Positions 18,048 to 28,040 are shown, counted from the stretch's first letter. The stretch: 64,000 nt of DNA from Andreprevotia sp. IGB-42 (GCF_009848685.1 NZ_WXTX01000002.1:310001-374000); one strand, 5' to 3'. The notes: a model not told the origin generated them from the sequence alone. Translations and numbers: made by a program.

Positions 18048-18644
18048 TCAGCGCTCGTCGGTATGGATCACGCCACAGGCGGCATCCGCGGCCAGCAGCA
18101 GGTCTTCGATGGTATCCGATTCGTCGGCGATCATTGCCGCCCCCACGGTCACGCTGACGCTGATTTCGCGCCCGTCCGGCAGCGTCACCGGCGTGGCAGC
18201 CACGCGCTGGCGCACGCGCGCCGCCACCGTCTGCGCGCCATCGAGCGGGGTATCGGGCAGCACCAGCGCGATCTCCTCGCTGGAAAAACGCCCCAGCAGA
18301 TCGAAATCACGCACGCTGCCCCGGCAGCACTCGGCCACGTGCTGCAGCACCAGGTCACCGCCATGCGTGCCGTAGCGCTCGTTCAACTTGCGCATCTGGT
18401 CGATATCCACCAGCAACGCCGACAGTAGGTGCCCGCCGCGCTGGCTGCGGTTGACCTCGCGCCCGGCCTGCTCCAGAAACGTCGCGCGCGTGGGCAGGCC
18501 GGTCAGCACATCGATACGTTCGTTCACGCGCTGCGCCGCGCGCAAACGGGCACGCTGCCACGAGATACCGAGCGCCAGCGCCGCCAGCCAGCCCAGCGTT
18601 GCCACGCCCCATGCGATTGCCATCCAGTTGTCGTCGCCGCCCAT
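18048..18644 (-). CDS. Membrane-anchored protein with a degenerate GGDEF domain
   Basis: 198 residues: one N-terminal membrane helix (about 8-28) and a GGDEF-type domain (DVLTGLPTRATFLEQ from 45, LLVDIDQMRKLNERYGTHGGD at 77-97). The signature loop reads R119-F-S-S-E-E-I125 instead of R-x-GGDEF: both glycines are Ser and the Asp is Glu. The other fold features are intact. It may bind GTP or a partner, or have weak activity. Canonical diguanylate cyclase activity is doubtful. It has its own promoter region, divergent from waaC. Confidence 0.85.
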   Translation of the reverse strand: MGGDDNWMAIAWGVATLGWLAALALGISWQRARLRAAQRVNERIDVLTGLPTRATFLEQAGREVNRSQRGGHLLSALLVDIDQMRKLNERYGTHGGDLVLQHVAECCRGSVRDFDLLGRFSSEEIALVLPDTPLDGAQTVAARVRQRVAATPVTLPDGREISVSVTVGAAMIADESDTIEDLLLAADAACGVIHTDER

Positions 18645-18777
18645 TGCATCCTGCCCTCTGCCGATTCAATCAGTGTATGTGCTGGTTGGCCAATTTGCAT
18701 CCGGGCCAGCCTGCGCCGGCCGGGCCGGCGGTAAAGGCACATCGCCGCGCGCAGGCCGGGCAAGTACAATCACGGCC

Positions 18778-19737
18778 ATGTCCAGAATCCTGCTGCTTCG
18801 CCTGTCGTCGATGGGCGATGTCATCCATACCTTGCCGGCGGTCACCGATCTGGCCCGCGCCTTGCCGGACACCCGCATCGACTGGGTGGCCGAGGAAGGC
18901 TTTGCCGAACTGCCACGGCTGCACCCGGCGGTGAGCAGGGTGATTCCCATCGCGCTGCGCCGCTGGCGCAAAAACGCGCTGGACGCGGCAACACGCCGTG
19001 AATTCGCCGCGTTCCGCCAGCAGTTGCAAAGCACGCGCTACGATCTCGTGCTCGATATCCAGGGTTTGCTGAAAAGCGCCACCATCGGCCGCTTTGCGCA
19101 TGGCCCGCTGGCCGGCTACGACCGCCACAGCATTCGTGAGCCACTGGCCAGCCTGCTGTACAGCAAACGGTATCCGGTATCGCGGGATCAGCACGCGGTG
19201 CTGCGCAGCCGCCAGCTGATGGCAGCCGCCATGGGCTACACGCCGGCCGGCCCGGTCGATTACGGCTTGCCGGCAGCGGCCGCAGCGTTGCCGTGGCTGC
19301 CCGACCAGCGCCATGCGGTGTTGCTCACCGCGACCAGCCGTGCCGACAAGGAATGGCCGGAAGCACACTGGATCGCGCTGGGGCAGCAGTTGGCCGCAGC
19401 CGGGCTGGCCAGCGTGCTGCCGTGGGGTAGCCCGGCGGAACGCGCACGTGCCGAACGCCTGGCCACAGCCATACCGAATGCCATGGTCGCCCCCCGCCTC
19501 AGCCTGACCGAAGCCGCCGCGCTGCTGGCTGGCAGCGCCATCGTCGTCGGTGTGGATACCGGCCTGGCCCATCTGGCTGCGGCGGTGGCCGCACCGGTGG
19601 TGGCGATCTTCTGCGCGTCTGACCCCGTCAGGACCGGTGTGCTGGCCAACAGCTACGCGGTCAACCTGGGCCGGGCCGGCGCCGCACCGGATGTGGCCAC
19701 CGTGTGGCAGGCCGTGGTGGCCGGGGTCCGCTCGTGA
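18778..19737 (+). CDS. waaC: Lipopolysaccharide heptosyltransferase I
   Basis: 319 residues from the ATG at 18778. The open frame extends far upstream, but only across the divergent GGDEF gene. Start ILLLRLSSMGDVIHTLPA, then DWVAEEGFAELPRLHP, YDLVLDIQGLLKSA, TSRADKEWP and VGVDTGLAHLAAA are GT9 family hallmarks. It adds the first L-glycero-D-manno-heptose to Kdo of lipid A at the inner face of the inner membrane. It overlaps waaA by a GTGA junction. Confidence 0.96.
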   Translation: MSRILLLRLSSMGDVIHTLPAVTDLARALPDTRIDWVAEEGFAELPRLHPAVSRVIPIALRRWRKNALDAATRREFAAFRQQLQSTRYDLVLDIQGLLKSATIGRFAHGPLAGYDRHSIREPLASLLYSKRYPVSRDQHAVLRSRQLMAAAMGYTPAGPVDYGLPAAAAALPWLPDQRHAVLLTATSRADKEWPEAHWIALGQQLAAAGLASVLPWGSPAERARAERLATAIPNAMVAPRLSLTEAAALLAGSAIVVGVDTGLAHLAAAVAAPVVAIFCASDPVRTGVLANSYAVNLGRAGAAPDVATVWQAVVAGVRS

Positions 19738-21005
19738 GCCGTTTTTTCTATTCACTGCTGTTCTACCTGATCACGCCGGGGATTGCCACGTACTTGCTGC
19801 GGCGCGCGCGCAAGCAGCCGGAATACCGCCAGCACTGGCGCGAGCGCTGGGCGCTGTATGACCACAGCACGCTGGCGCTGCCAGCAGGTGCGCGGCCCAT
19901 CTGGCTGCACGCGGTATCGGTGGGGGAAATGCGCGCCGCCATGCCGCTGATCCGTGCACTGCACCAGCAATACCCAGCCCGCCCGCTGCTGCTCACCTGC
20001 ATGACGCCCACCGGCCGCGCCACTGCGCAGGAGCTGTACGGCGATATCGCGCAGATCATGTACCTGCCATACGACTACCCATACGCAGTGCGGCGCTTCC
20101 TCAAGCGCTACCGGCCCGCCATCGGCCTGCTGCTGGAAACCGAGCTGTGGCCCAACCTGCTGGCGGCATGCCGGCGCCAGCGCGTGCCGGTGTGGCTGGT
20201 CAACGCGCGGCTATCAGCCAAATCCGCCGCCGGCTACCAGCACATACGCTGGCTGGCCGCACCGGCATTCGGTCGGCTGACCGGCGCGCTGGCGCAAGCC
20301 CCGGCCGATGCCGAGCGCCTGATCGCGCTGGGCACCGGTAATGTGCACGTCACCGGCAACCTCAAGTTCGAAAACGTGCCGGACCGGGCCATGGTCGAGC
20401 GCGGCCTGCACTGGCGCAGTCTGTTCGGTAACCGGCCGGTGCTGCTGCTAGCATCCAGCCGCGAAGGCGAAGAACTGCTGCTGGGCGATGCGCTGCGCGC
20501 TGCCGGCCTGCCGGCGGATACGTTGTGGATCGTGGTGCCACGCCATCCGCAACGCTTCGATGAAGTCGCCAGCCTGCTCGAAACGGCCGACTGGCGCGTA
20601 GCGCGCCGTAGTCAATGGCAGGAAACCCCGCTGCCGGCCGATGTGCAGGTGCTGCTGGGCGACAGCATGGGCGAAATGGTGGCGTGGAGCGCGGCAACGG
20701 ATGTGGCCATCATCGGCGGCTCGCTGCTGCCGTTTGGCAGCCAGAGCCTGATCGAAGCGTGTGCGGTAGGCACGCCGGTGCTGCTGGGGCCATCCACCTA
20801 TAATTTCTCGCAGGCAGCGGCCGAGGCACTGGAGCGCGGCGCGGCATTGCAGGGCGAAGATGCCGCCGCAGTGGCGCAACTGGCGGTGCCGCTGCTGGCA
20901 GATCCCGCGCGCCGCAAGGCCATGGGCGATGCCGGGCAGGCATTCACCGCCGCGCACCGTGGCGCCACCGTGCGCGTGCTGTCACACTTGGAAGTGGACG
21001 GCTGA
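19734..21005 (+). CDS. waaA: 3-deoxy-D-manno-octulosonic acid (Kdo) transferase
   Basis: 423 residues from a GTG at 19734 that overlaps the waaC stop codon. N-terminal membrane anchor (FFYSLLFYLITPGIATYLL), then WLHAVSVGEMRAAMPLI, PYDYPYAVRRFL, LETELWPNLL and a GT30 donor domain with VGGS-like IIGGSLLPFGSQSLIEA. It transfers Kdo to lipid IVA. It pairs with waaC and, at 37-41 kb, with msbA and lpxC as genes of outer-membrane building. Confidence 0.96.
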   Translation: MSRFFYSLLFYLITPGIATYLLRRARKQPEYRQHWRERWALYDHSTLALPAGARPIWLHAVSVGEMRAAMPLIRALHQQYPARPLLLTCMTPTGRATAQELYGDIAQIMYLPYDYPYAVRRFLKRYRPAIGLLLETELWPNLLAACRRQRVPVWLVNARLSAKSAAGYQHIRWLAAPAFGRLTGALAQAPADAERLIALGTGNVHVTGNLKFENVPDRAMVERGLHWRSLFGNRPVLLLASSREGEELLLGDALRAAGLPADTLWIVVPRHPQRFDEVASLLETADWRVARRSQWQETPLPADVQVLLGDSMGEMVAWSAATDVAIIGGSLLPFGSQSLIEACAVGTPVLLGPSTYNFSQAAAEALERGAALQGEDAAAVAQLAVPLLADPARRKAMGDAGQAFTAAHRGATVRVLSHLEVDG

Positions 21006-21021
21006 CGCGGCGGTAGCCATA

Positions 21022-21740
21022 TCAGCGGTAAGCGGCCGAAATGCGCTCGACCGCGCCCCGCTTCTGCAGCTGCCGCACCGCTGCGTCCAGCTTGCTTAAA
21101 ATGGCCCGATCCAGCTGCGGGTTGCAGCCCAGCCACATTTCACCGTCCTTGCCCGCCGCCAGCGTCAGCACCGCCTTGATGCTGCCGCGTTGCCCCGCGC
21201 GCAACGCCCGGTATGGCCCCACCCTGCCGCCGGCCACAGGTCGATGCGCCCGGCGTGCAGCTTGAGCAGATTCTGTGCATCACTGGTCACGCGCTCGACC
21301 GGAATACCCATTTTCTCTGCCACATCGGTATACGCATCGCCGTTATAGCCGCCCACGCGCAGCCGCTTTGCATCGGCCACGTTGTTGACGCGGACCGGAT
21401 TACTCGCCAGTGCGAACAGCTTGATATCGTCCGCCACCAGCGGGCCGATCCATTGGAACCAGTGTTCGCGCTCATGGGTGCGCACTGCCGAGTACACGCA
21501 GGTATCGGGCTGCGTGCGGGCCAGGAACAGTGCCCGTGCCCACGGCAACAACTTGAAATCGGCGCGCAGGCCAGCCAGTTGCAGCGATTCACGCAGCAGC
21601 TCGGTGGAAATGCCGGTAACCACCTCACCAGACAGCATATTGAACGGCGGGTAGTCTTCGGTCACCAGCGTCAAGGCAGCAGCGTGCTGCATCGCGACCG
21701 CCATGCAGGCTGATATCAACAGGTAACCCGGCTTTGCCAT
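21022..21740 (-). pseudogene. Frameshifted periplasmic amino-acid-type substrate-binding protein
   Basis: The frame from the ATG at 21740 encodes a signal peptide and an SBP_bac_3-like domain (LVTEDYPPFNMLSGEVVTG to LLKLHAGRIDLW), then runs into nonsense and stops at 21165. The next frame continues the family-like sequence (GRVGPYRALRAG to RISAAYR, stop at 21022). The total span is 719 nt, one base short of 240 codons, so a single deletion near 21226-21236 explains it. There is no slippery homopolymer. Intact, it would be a solitary periplasmic binding protein of about 238 residues. It may be a real null allele or a sequencing error. Confidence 0.75.
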
Positions 21741-21809
21741 TGCGCGCTCCCGGCCAGCGGCCCGAGCCTTCAGCTTAGCGCGTCACAGCGACCACCGCCC
21801 GCCTGCGCG

Positions 21810-22748
21810 TCAGAAGCTGACCGCCAGCCCCACCGAATAGCCGGATACGTTGTTGCCGAACACATGGCGCAGCACCAGCCGGGTGCGGGTGACGAAAATG
21901 TCGTAAGCGCTGGAATCAAGCTCCAGCCCCAGACCGACCGAGGTCAGGTAATCAAACCCCAGGATGCCCGCCTGGCTGCCCATATAGTGTGAGTGCGACA
22001 GCTCAAGCACGTAGCGCACCGGGCGGCTCAATGCAGTCAGGCCGGTGGGCGCGCGATAGCGGGCATACAGGTTGGCGGTCTGCGCATCGGCAGTCCCCTT
22101 TACCGCTGTCGACGTGCCACCATAGCTTTCCAGCCGGATATCCGAGTAGCGCAGCTCGATGTCGATCTCGCCTTCGGGGCGCACGTGCTCGTAATCGAGC
22201 ATCAGCGAGCCGCCATAGCCATAGGCCTTGAGCGTGCCATGGTGCAGGAACTCGATATCCGTGTCGGCCTTGTAGTTGATGAATGCCTGCGCCAGCCTCA
22301 GATCGCTGGCCACATATCCCAGCGAGAAATTCACGATGGGACGGATCACCAGTTCCTTGTCTTCGGTCAGCGGGAAATCCCAGCCGATGCCGCCGGTGCC
22401 GGAAACCGTATTCCATTTCACCGGCAGCTTGCGCGTTTCCTGGCCATCTGTGGCCAGATAGGTGGGATCGTAACGGCTGGCGGCAATCGCGCCCTCAAGA
22501 TAAAGGGGCGTGTCATGGCTGATGGTGAAACCGCCGCCGAACTGGGTCATGCCGATTTCCGGGTTGCCGGTATTGCCATTGCTGATGGAGACCGAGCTGG
22601 ATGTCAGATCGGGCACCACCGAATACGACATCAGCGACAGCACCGCATTGGCCTGCTTTTGCATATTGATGCCGGGCAGCGAAAACGGTGCAGCTTGCGC
22701 CACCGGTGACAGCGCCGCAACGGCCAGAAACAGGGGAAACGACTTCAT
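21810..22748 (-). CDS. Solitary autotransporter-type outer-membrane beta-barrel protein
   Basis: 312 residues from the ATG at 22748, with AAGGA before it. Signal peptide 1-20 (ending AQA|APFSL). The rest is alternating beta-strand sequence ending GYSVGLAVSF with a terminal Phe, as in outer-membrane barrels. NGNTGNPEIGMTQFGGGFTIS and GTGGIGWDFPL recall the Omp_AT family (solitary autotransporter beta-barrel; from memory). There is no passenger domain. The function is unknown. Confidence 0.7.
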   Translation of the reverse strand: MKSFPLFLAVAALSPVAQAAPFSLPGINMQKQANAVLSLMSYSVVPDLTSSSVSISNGNTGNPEIGMTQFGGGFTISHDTPLYLEGAIAASRYDPTYLATDGQETRKLPVKWNTVSGTGGIGWDFPLTEDKELVIRPIVNFSLGYVASDLRLAQAFINYKADTDIEFLHHGTLKAYGYGGSLMLDYEHVRPEGEIDIELRYSDIRLESYGGTSTAVKGTADAQTANLYARYRAPTGLTALSRPVRYVLELSHSHYMGSQAGILGFDYLTSVGLGLELDSSAYDIFVTRTRLVLRHVFGNNVSGYSVGLAVSF

Positions 22749-22840
22749 CTGCGATCCTTGTGCGCGGATATCCACCCACCATATTCGCAGATTTTTGCCG
22801 CTGCAATGATTACAGCAGCAAGCGTTGTATCAGCGTGCAG

Positions 22841-23704
22841 TCAATCCGGCACCATTTTGCGTGGCGCCATCTGGTGCACTACAAGGCCCGCCAGGATCAA
22901 TGCGGTGCCGGCAACGATTTGCGCGGTGACTGTTTCGGCATTGAGTGCATGGCCCAGCCACAGCGCCGCCGCGGGCGATGCGAGCGACAGCAACGCCACC
23001 TGCGCGGGCCGGCATTCGCGGATCATCCAGTAATAAACGCTGAAACCCAGCGCCGAGCCGATGATGGCCAGGTAGGCCACCGCGCCCAGCGCGCGCATGG
23101 GCGCAACGGCTGGCAGCGGCATGCCGGCAAGCAGCCACGCCAGCCCGGTCAGCGCTGCGCAAACCAGCAGCGCGCCGGTATTGACCGCCAGTGCGGACAA
23201 CCCTTGCGAATCGATTTTCAGCCGCACCGCGGTAGCCGATTGCAGCATCACCGCCACCAGCACCACCAGAAGCCCCAGCGCCGCGCCGCCAAAGCCATGG
23301 GCAAAAATCACCCCCAGCCCGGCCACCCCCAGCGCCACGCCCACCAGTTCACGCAATGCCGGTTTTTCATGCAGCCACAGATGGGTGAACAGCGCGGTGG
23401 AAAAGGGAATCAGCCCGAACAGCACCGCCACGGTGCCGGACGACACGCTGTGCGATGCCCAGTAGGTGCACGCCATCGACAGGCTGGTGCCCAGCCCGCC
23501 CACCAAGTAGGCGCGCCGCGCGCCGGCATGCATGGGCAGCGTGCGCCCGGTAATGCGCAGCAGCAGCCAGCACGCCAGCGCCGCAGTGCCAAAGCGGCCG
23601 AACAGCGCCAGTTGCACCGGCAAGCCGTGCACGCTCCAGTTGATGGCCAGCGCCGTGGTCGACCAGACGCCGATCAGTACCAGTGCAGCCAGCAACTTCT
23701 TCAT
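22841..23704 (-). CDS. EamA/DMT-superfamily transporter
   Basis: 287 residues with ten predicted membrane helices in two EamA repeats. The N-terminal one starts LLAALVLIGVWSTTALAINW, and the second includes GALLVCAALTGLAWLL. It is an inner-membrane metabolite exporter or importer; the substrate is unknown. Its ATG overlaps the stop codon of the HD-GYP gene (TGATG), so the two are probably translated together, although no functional link is obvious. Confidence 0.88.
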   Translation of the reverse strand: MKKLLAALVLIGVWSTTALAINWSVHGLPVQLALFGRFGTAALACWLLLRITGRTLPMHAGARRAYLVGGLGTSLSMACTYWASHSVSSGTVAVLFGLIPFSTALFTHLWLHEKPALRELVGVALGVAGLGVIFAHGFGGAALGLLVVLVAVMLQSATAVRLKIDSQGLSALAVNTGALLVCAALTGLAWLLAGMPLPAVAPMRALGAVAYLAIIGSALGFSVYYWMIRECRPAQVALLSLASPAAALWLGHALNAETVTAQIVAGTALILAGLVVHQMAPRKMVPD

Positions 23705-24921
23705 CAGGCCGCCAGCAGCACGCGCGCGATATCAATACCGTATTTCTCTGCAGACTCGAACCCGATGATCTTGTCGCCGCCGCTGCGCGCTGCATGCGCC
23801 AGATCGAGGATTTCCGGCGGGATATAGCTGTTCTGCCGCGTGGAATACACCAGCTTCACCACCGGCGTCAGCGCGGTAGCGTCGTTCTGCTCGATCACCA
23901 CGCCCAGGCGGCCGGATTCGAGCTGGACCAGCGTGCCCACCGGATAGATGCCGATGGTGCGGATGAACGACTGCACCAGTTGCGGATTGAAATGGTGCGG
24001 GCTCCACTCCCACAGCTTGCGCAGCACCTGCGGTGCGGGCATGCCCTTGTGGTAGCAGCGATCCGAAGTGATGGCGTCATATACATCGACGATGGACGCC
24101 ATCTGCACCAATTGGCTCAGCTCGCCAGCCTTGCGCTTGTACGGATAGCCGCTGCCATCCTGGCGCTCGTGATGCAGCAGCGTGATATCCAGCGCCACCG
24201 GGTCCACGCCCTCCATCTGGCGCAGCAGGTTCCACCCTTCCAGCGGGTGCGAGCGCATCACGTCGAACTCTTCGGCGGTCAGCTTGCCCGGCTTGTTGAG
24301 GATATGGTCGGGCACCAGCATCTTGCCGGTATCGTGCAGCAGGCCGCCCACGCCACCTTGCTGCACCTCGCGCGGATCCAGCCCCAGGCTTTTCGCGAAC
24401 GTGATCATCAGCGTGCCCACCGCCACCGAGTGCAGGAACGTGTATTCGTCCTTGTTCTTGATGCCGATCAGGCCGATCAGCGCGCCGGCGTTGCGGTCTA
24501 TCGATTCCGCCAGCAGCGCCGCCACGTCCTCGACCTGGGCCACTTCCATGGCGCGGCCCATGCGTGCATCCATCATCACGCGCCGCACCATCTGGCCCGC
24601 TTCCTGGTGGATGCGGCTGGCGCGGCTCATTTCCGCCTGCGCCGTGATGCGCACCGGCACCACTGGCTCGGCCAATGCCGCCATCAGCGTGGCTTCATTG
24701 TGCGCCTGCGCCTCTTCCAGCGTGGGGGCATCGCCCACATCGCGACCGCGCGTGGCATCGATATACAGCGCCTGCACACCGGTATCGATCACGCGCTGCA
24801 GATCGGCGTCGTTTTCCAGCAGGAACTGGTTGCGCACGAACGGGTGATCGAACCACGCCACATTCAGGTCGTGGATATACATGCCGGGTGTAAGCTGATC
24901 GATGCGTATTTTTTTGATCAT
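23704..24921 (-). CDS. DUF3391 / HD-GYP cyclic-di-GMP phosphodiesterase
   Basis: 405 residues. The N-terminal DUF3391-like segment (about 1-130, starting IKKIRIDQLTPGMYIHDLN) is followed by an HD domain with H196-D197-TGK and the GYP signature HHERQDGSGYP at 250-260. No membrane helix. The motif set matches active HD-GYP enzymes that linearise or fully hydrolyse c-di-GMP. It starts divergently from the GGDEF-EAL gene 139 bp away, which suggests joint control. Confidence 0.92.
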   Translation of the reverse strand: MIKKIRIDQLTPGMYIHDLNVAWFDHPFVRNQFLLENDADLQRVIDTGVQALYIDATRGRDVGDAPTLEEAQAHNEATLMAALAEPVVPVRITAQAEMSRASRIHQEAGQMVRRVMMDARMGRAMEVAQVEDVAALLAESIDRNAGALIGLIGIKNKDEYTFLHSVAVGTLMITFAKSLGLDPREVQQGGVGGLLHDTGKMLVPDHILNKPGKLTAEEFDVMRSHPLEGWNLLRQMEGVDPVALDITLLHHERQDGSGYPYKRKAGELSQLVQMASIVDVYDAITSDRCYHKGMPAPQVLRKLWEWSPHHFNPQLVQSFIRTIGIYPVGTLVQLESGRLGVVIEQNDATALTPVVKLVYSTRQNSYIPPEILDLAHAARSGGDKIIGFESAEKYGIDIARVLLAA

Positions 24922-25060
24922 GTAGCACCACCTCGCCGGTGGCTGTAATGTATGGTGGATTGTAGTTGCTGATGATCGCCTGCCTGCAGGTTTTATCTTG
25001 CAGCGGCACCGTGACGCGAGCGTGAGCTAGAATCGCCAAAACATTAGAAAACGCTATTCA

Positions 25061-27685
25061 ATGCCATCCAAGAGTCTGTTCGATCCTCATACCCGTCGCC
25101 AGTGGCGCCACGTCTGGCTGCTGGGCGTGGCCTTGTGTGCGTGGGCGCTGGTGCTGGTGGCATGGGAAAGCTGGGATGACTACCGCTCCAGCGAGGCCCA
25201 GTACAAGCGCCGCCTGCTGTCGGCCGCGCGCCTCGTCACCACGCAGTTTGACCAGATCCTCGCACAAAGTGTTGCAAGCGTCGGCAATATTGGCACCGAA
25301 CTGGCGGTGCGTGCCAACCGCAATCCGGTAGATAGCGCAGACTACCTTGATGTGCTACGGACCGCCGCACGCTACGACACGCAATCGCACGGGCTGTTCG
25401 TGCTGGACGACAACCAGCTGTGGCTGGTGGACCAGAACGGCCGGCTGGAAGGCCGGTTGGCGGTGCAGACACGCATCCGCGCCGCCGTCGCCAGCGATGC
25501 CGGCCAGGTGCTGGGGCTGCCGGTGCAGACCGAGGCAGATGGCGGCTTCGTCATTCCGGTGGTGCAGCGCTACAGCCTGCGCAATGGCCGCAAGATCGTG
25601 GTGGGCAGCCTGCTGCCCGGTGCACGCTTCAACGAGCTTTATCAGCGCCTGATCATCAGCCCCGGCCTGACCTTCGGCCTGGTGCGCTCGGATGGGCGCT
25701 TGCTGCTGTGCGCGCCAGACGCCACCGACCGCCGGCTGGGCCTGCCGGTGAACATCACGCCGGACAGCGAAAGCACGCTGCCGGGTGCACCATGCGGCAC
25801 GCTGGCGGATCAACCGGACAACGGCTTGTTCATGCTGTCGCAATCGGCGCAGTTTCCGTTCAGCAGTTTTTACGGCGTACACCGCAGTACCTATACCGCG
25901 CTGTGGCAGCAGCGGCTGAACTGGCGACTGATCTCGCTGGCCATCCTGGGCGTGGTGATCGGCCTGTTCACGTTCACGCTGCGCCGTTTCGTGCGCCAGC
26001 TGGTGCAGCACGGGCGTTTTCACCGCCAGATGTTCCTGACCGTCAACGACGGCATCCTGCTGGTGGAGAAAGGCCACGTGGTCGATGCCAATGATGCCGC
26101 ATGCGAGCTGTTCGGCGTAGTGGGCAACCATGAACTGCTGGGGCGCTCGCTGGCCGAGCTGTCGCCGCCGCAACAACCCGATGGCCAGCCATCGGGCGCA
26201 CATGGCGAGGAACTGCTCGATGCTGCCGCATCCGGCCTGATCACCGGATTCAACTGGCAGCTCAGACGCATGGACAACGGCACGCTGTTCGACAGCGAAA
26301 TCCGCCTCAACCCGTTCCAGCATGGCGAAACACCACACATCCTGATGGCGATACGCGATGTATCCGAGGCCCAGCACTACCTGGCGCAGCAGGAATACCT
26401 GGCCAACCACGATCTGCTCACCCAGTTGCCCAACCGCTACTGGATGAGCCGCCGCATCGACAGCCTGATCGCCGCGGAGCCCGGCCGGGCGCTGGCCTTC
26501 CTGCTGCTGGACCTGAACCGCTTCAAGGAAATCAACGATACGCTGGGCCACCAGGTGGGCGACGAAATCCTGCAGACGCTGGGCACGCGGCTGGCAGACT
26601 GGGTAAAGACCCAAGGCGCGGACACCGCGCGGCTGGGTGGCGATGAACTGGCGGTGGCCTTGCCCTTCGACGGGCAGGAAGCCACGCTGGCGCAGGTATG
26701 CGATGACATCGCCGCGGTGATCCGCGAGCCCTTGTGGGCCGGCAACCTGGCGCTGGAGCTGACCGCAAGCATCGGCGTGGCGTTCTATCCCGCGCATGGC
26801 AACGATGCGATCTCGCTGGCACGCTGCGCGGATATCGCCATGTACGAAGCCAAGCGCAGCCGCCAGCATGTCAGCCTGTACCGCAGCGGCATGGACCGCT
26901 TCACGCCGGAGCGACTGGCACTGCACGCCGAGCTGGCGCAGGCCATCCGCGAAGACCGCCTCGCGCTGGTGTACCAGCCAAAGGTCAGCGCGCTGGATGG
27001 CAGCATCGCCGGTTGCGAGGCGCTGCTGCGCTGGTCGCATGCGGAGCGCGGCATGATCTCACCGGGCGAATTCATCCCGATGGCGGAAAACTCCGAGCTG
27101 ATCCGCCCGCTCACCGCGTGGGTGATCGACCATGCGCTGGCGCAGGTGCGGCAGTGGCTCGATAGCGGGCTGACCATCCAGGTGGCGGTGAACATCAGTG
27201 CACGCAACCTGCTGGATGCGGACCTGGTCGGCCTGGTAGTGGACAGCCTGCGCCGCCACCGCGTGCCCGCATCACTGCTGGAACTGGAAGTGACCGAATC
27301 CGCGCTGCTGGAAGACCCGGAAACCGCACTGGCCCGGCTCACGCGCCTTCATGATCTGGGCGTGAGCATGGCGATCGACGATTTCGGCACCGGTTATTCA
27401 TCACTGGCCTACCTGAAGCGCCTGCCGGTGCAGGTGCTCAAGATCGACCGCACCTTCATCGCACCGCTGGTCACCAGCCAGCCCGACGTGCTGATCGTGC
27501 AATCGACCATCGGCCTCGCGCACAGCTTCGGCCTCAAGGTGGTGGCCGAGGGCGTCGAGGATGCTGCCATCCTCGATATCCTGCGCGGGCTGGGCTGCGA
27601 TCTGGCACAGGGCTACCACATCGCCCGGCCGCAGCCGCCGGCCGCGATCGAGGCGTGGTTCCGTGAGCACGCCGTCGTCGCCTGA
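25061..27685 (+). CDS. Membrane sensor protein with PAS-GGDEF-EAL domains
   Basis: 874 residues. Transmembrane helices near 18-36 and about 285-307 flank a large periplasmic sensor region. A PAS-like segment (VNDGILLVEKGHVVDANDAACELFG) follows. The GGDEF domain has R-L-GGDEL at 526-530, and the EAL domain has EALLRW at 653, plus DDFGTGYSSLAYLK and EGVE. Both sites look intact, so it could make or break c-di-GMP depending on signal. There is no strong ribosome-binding site before the ATG at 25061. The ferredoxin gene overlaps its 3' end. Confidence 0.93.
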   Translation: MPSKSLFDPHTRRQWRHVWLLGVALCAWALVLVAWESWDDYRSSEAQYKRRLLSAARLVTTQFDQILAQSVASVGNIGTELAVRANRNPVDSADYLDVLRTAARYDTQSHGLFVLDDNQLWLVDQNGRLEGRLAVQTRIRAAVASDAGQVLGLPVQTEADGGFVIPVVQRYSLRNGRKIVVGSLLPGARFNELYQRLIISPGLTFGLVRSDGRLLLCAPDATDRRLGLPVNITPDSESTLPGAPCGTLADQPDNGLFMLSQSAQFPFSSFYGVHRSTYTALWQQRLNWRLISLAILGVVIGLFTFTLRRFVRQLVQHGRFHRQMFLTVNDGILLVEKGHVVDANDAACELFGVVGNHELLGRSLAELSPPQQPDGQPSGAHGEELLDAAASGLITGFNWQLRRMDNGTLFDSEIRLNPFQHGETPHILMAIRDVSEAQHYLAQQEYLANHDLLTQLPNRYWMSRRIDSLIAAEPGRALAFLLLDLNRFKEINDTLGHQVGDEILQTLGTRLADWVKTQGADTARLGGDELAVALPFDGQEATLAQVCDDIAAVIREPLWAGNLALELTASIGVAFYPAHGNDAISLARCADIAMYEAKRSRQHVSLYRSGMDRFTPERLALHAELAQAIREDRLALVYQPKVSALDGSIAGCEALLRWSHAERGMISPGEFIPMAENSELIRPLTAWVIDHALAQVRQWLDSGLTIQVAVNISARNLLDADLVGLVVDSLRRHRVPASLLELEVTESALLEDPETALARLTRLHDLGVSMAIDDFGTGYSSLAYLKRLPVQVLKIDRTFIAPLVTSQPDVLIVQSTIGLAHSFGLKVVAEGVEDAAILDILRGLGCDLAQGYHIARPQPPAAIEAWFREHAVVA

Positions 27686-28040
27686 GCCGGCTGCCGTAGC
27701 GCTGCGCTTTTTCGCTGCGGACGGGCAGTTCCTGCTGGCTACGCACGCCCCCGCAGGCAGCAGGCTGATCGACACGGTACGCCTGCTGGGCCAGCAAGGC
27801 CGGCTCAATCTGCCATGGCGCTGTGCGCAGGGTACGTGCGGCACTTGCGTGGTTCATTTGCAACATGCCAGCAGCGGCGGCACCCTGCTGATGCCGGCGA
27901 TGGAACGCAATGTGCTGATACGCCGCGGCCTGCTGGATACTGCTGAAAAACCCACAGGAATTGATGAAAAACAGACAGCCAGGCTGGCGTGCCATGTGCG
28001 CTGTAGCGCGGATTTGCTGGTTTATATCAAAATAGAATAA
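27663..28040 (+). CDS. Plant-type [2Fe-2S] ferredoxin-like protein
   Basis: 125 residues from a GTG at 27663, overlapping the end of the GGDEF-EAL gene by 23 bp. Longer in-frame starts would lie deep inside that gene. Cys54, Cys59 and Cys62 (CAQGTCGTC) with Cys110 (LACHVR) give the CX4CX2C...C ligand pattern of plant/adrenodoxin-type ferredoxins. It is a soluble electron carrier; the partner is unknown. Coupling to the c-di-GMP gene may be only positional. Confidence 0.8.
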   Translation: MSTPSSPEPAAVALRFFAADGQFLLATHAPAGSRLIDTVRLLGQQGRLNLPWRCAQGTCGTCVVHLQHASSGGTLLMPAMERNVLIRRGLLDTAEKPTGIDEKQTARLACHVRCSADLLVYIKIE

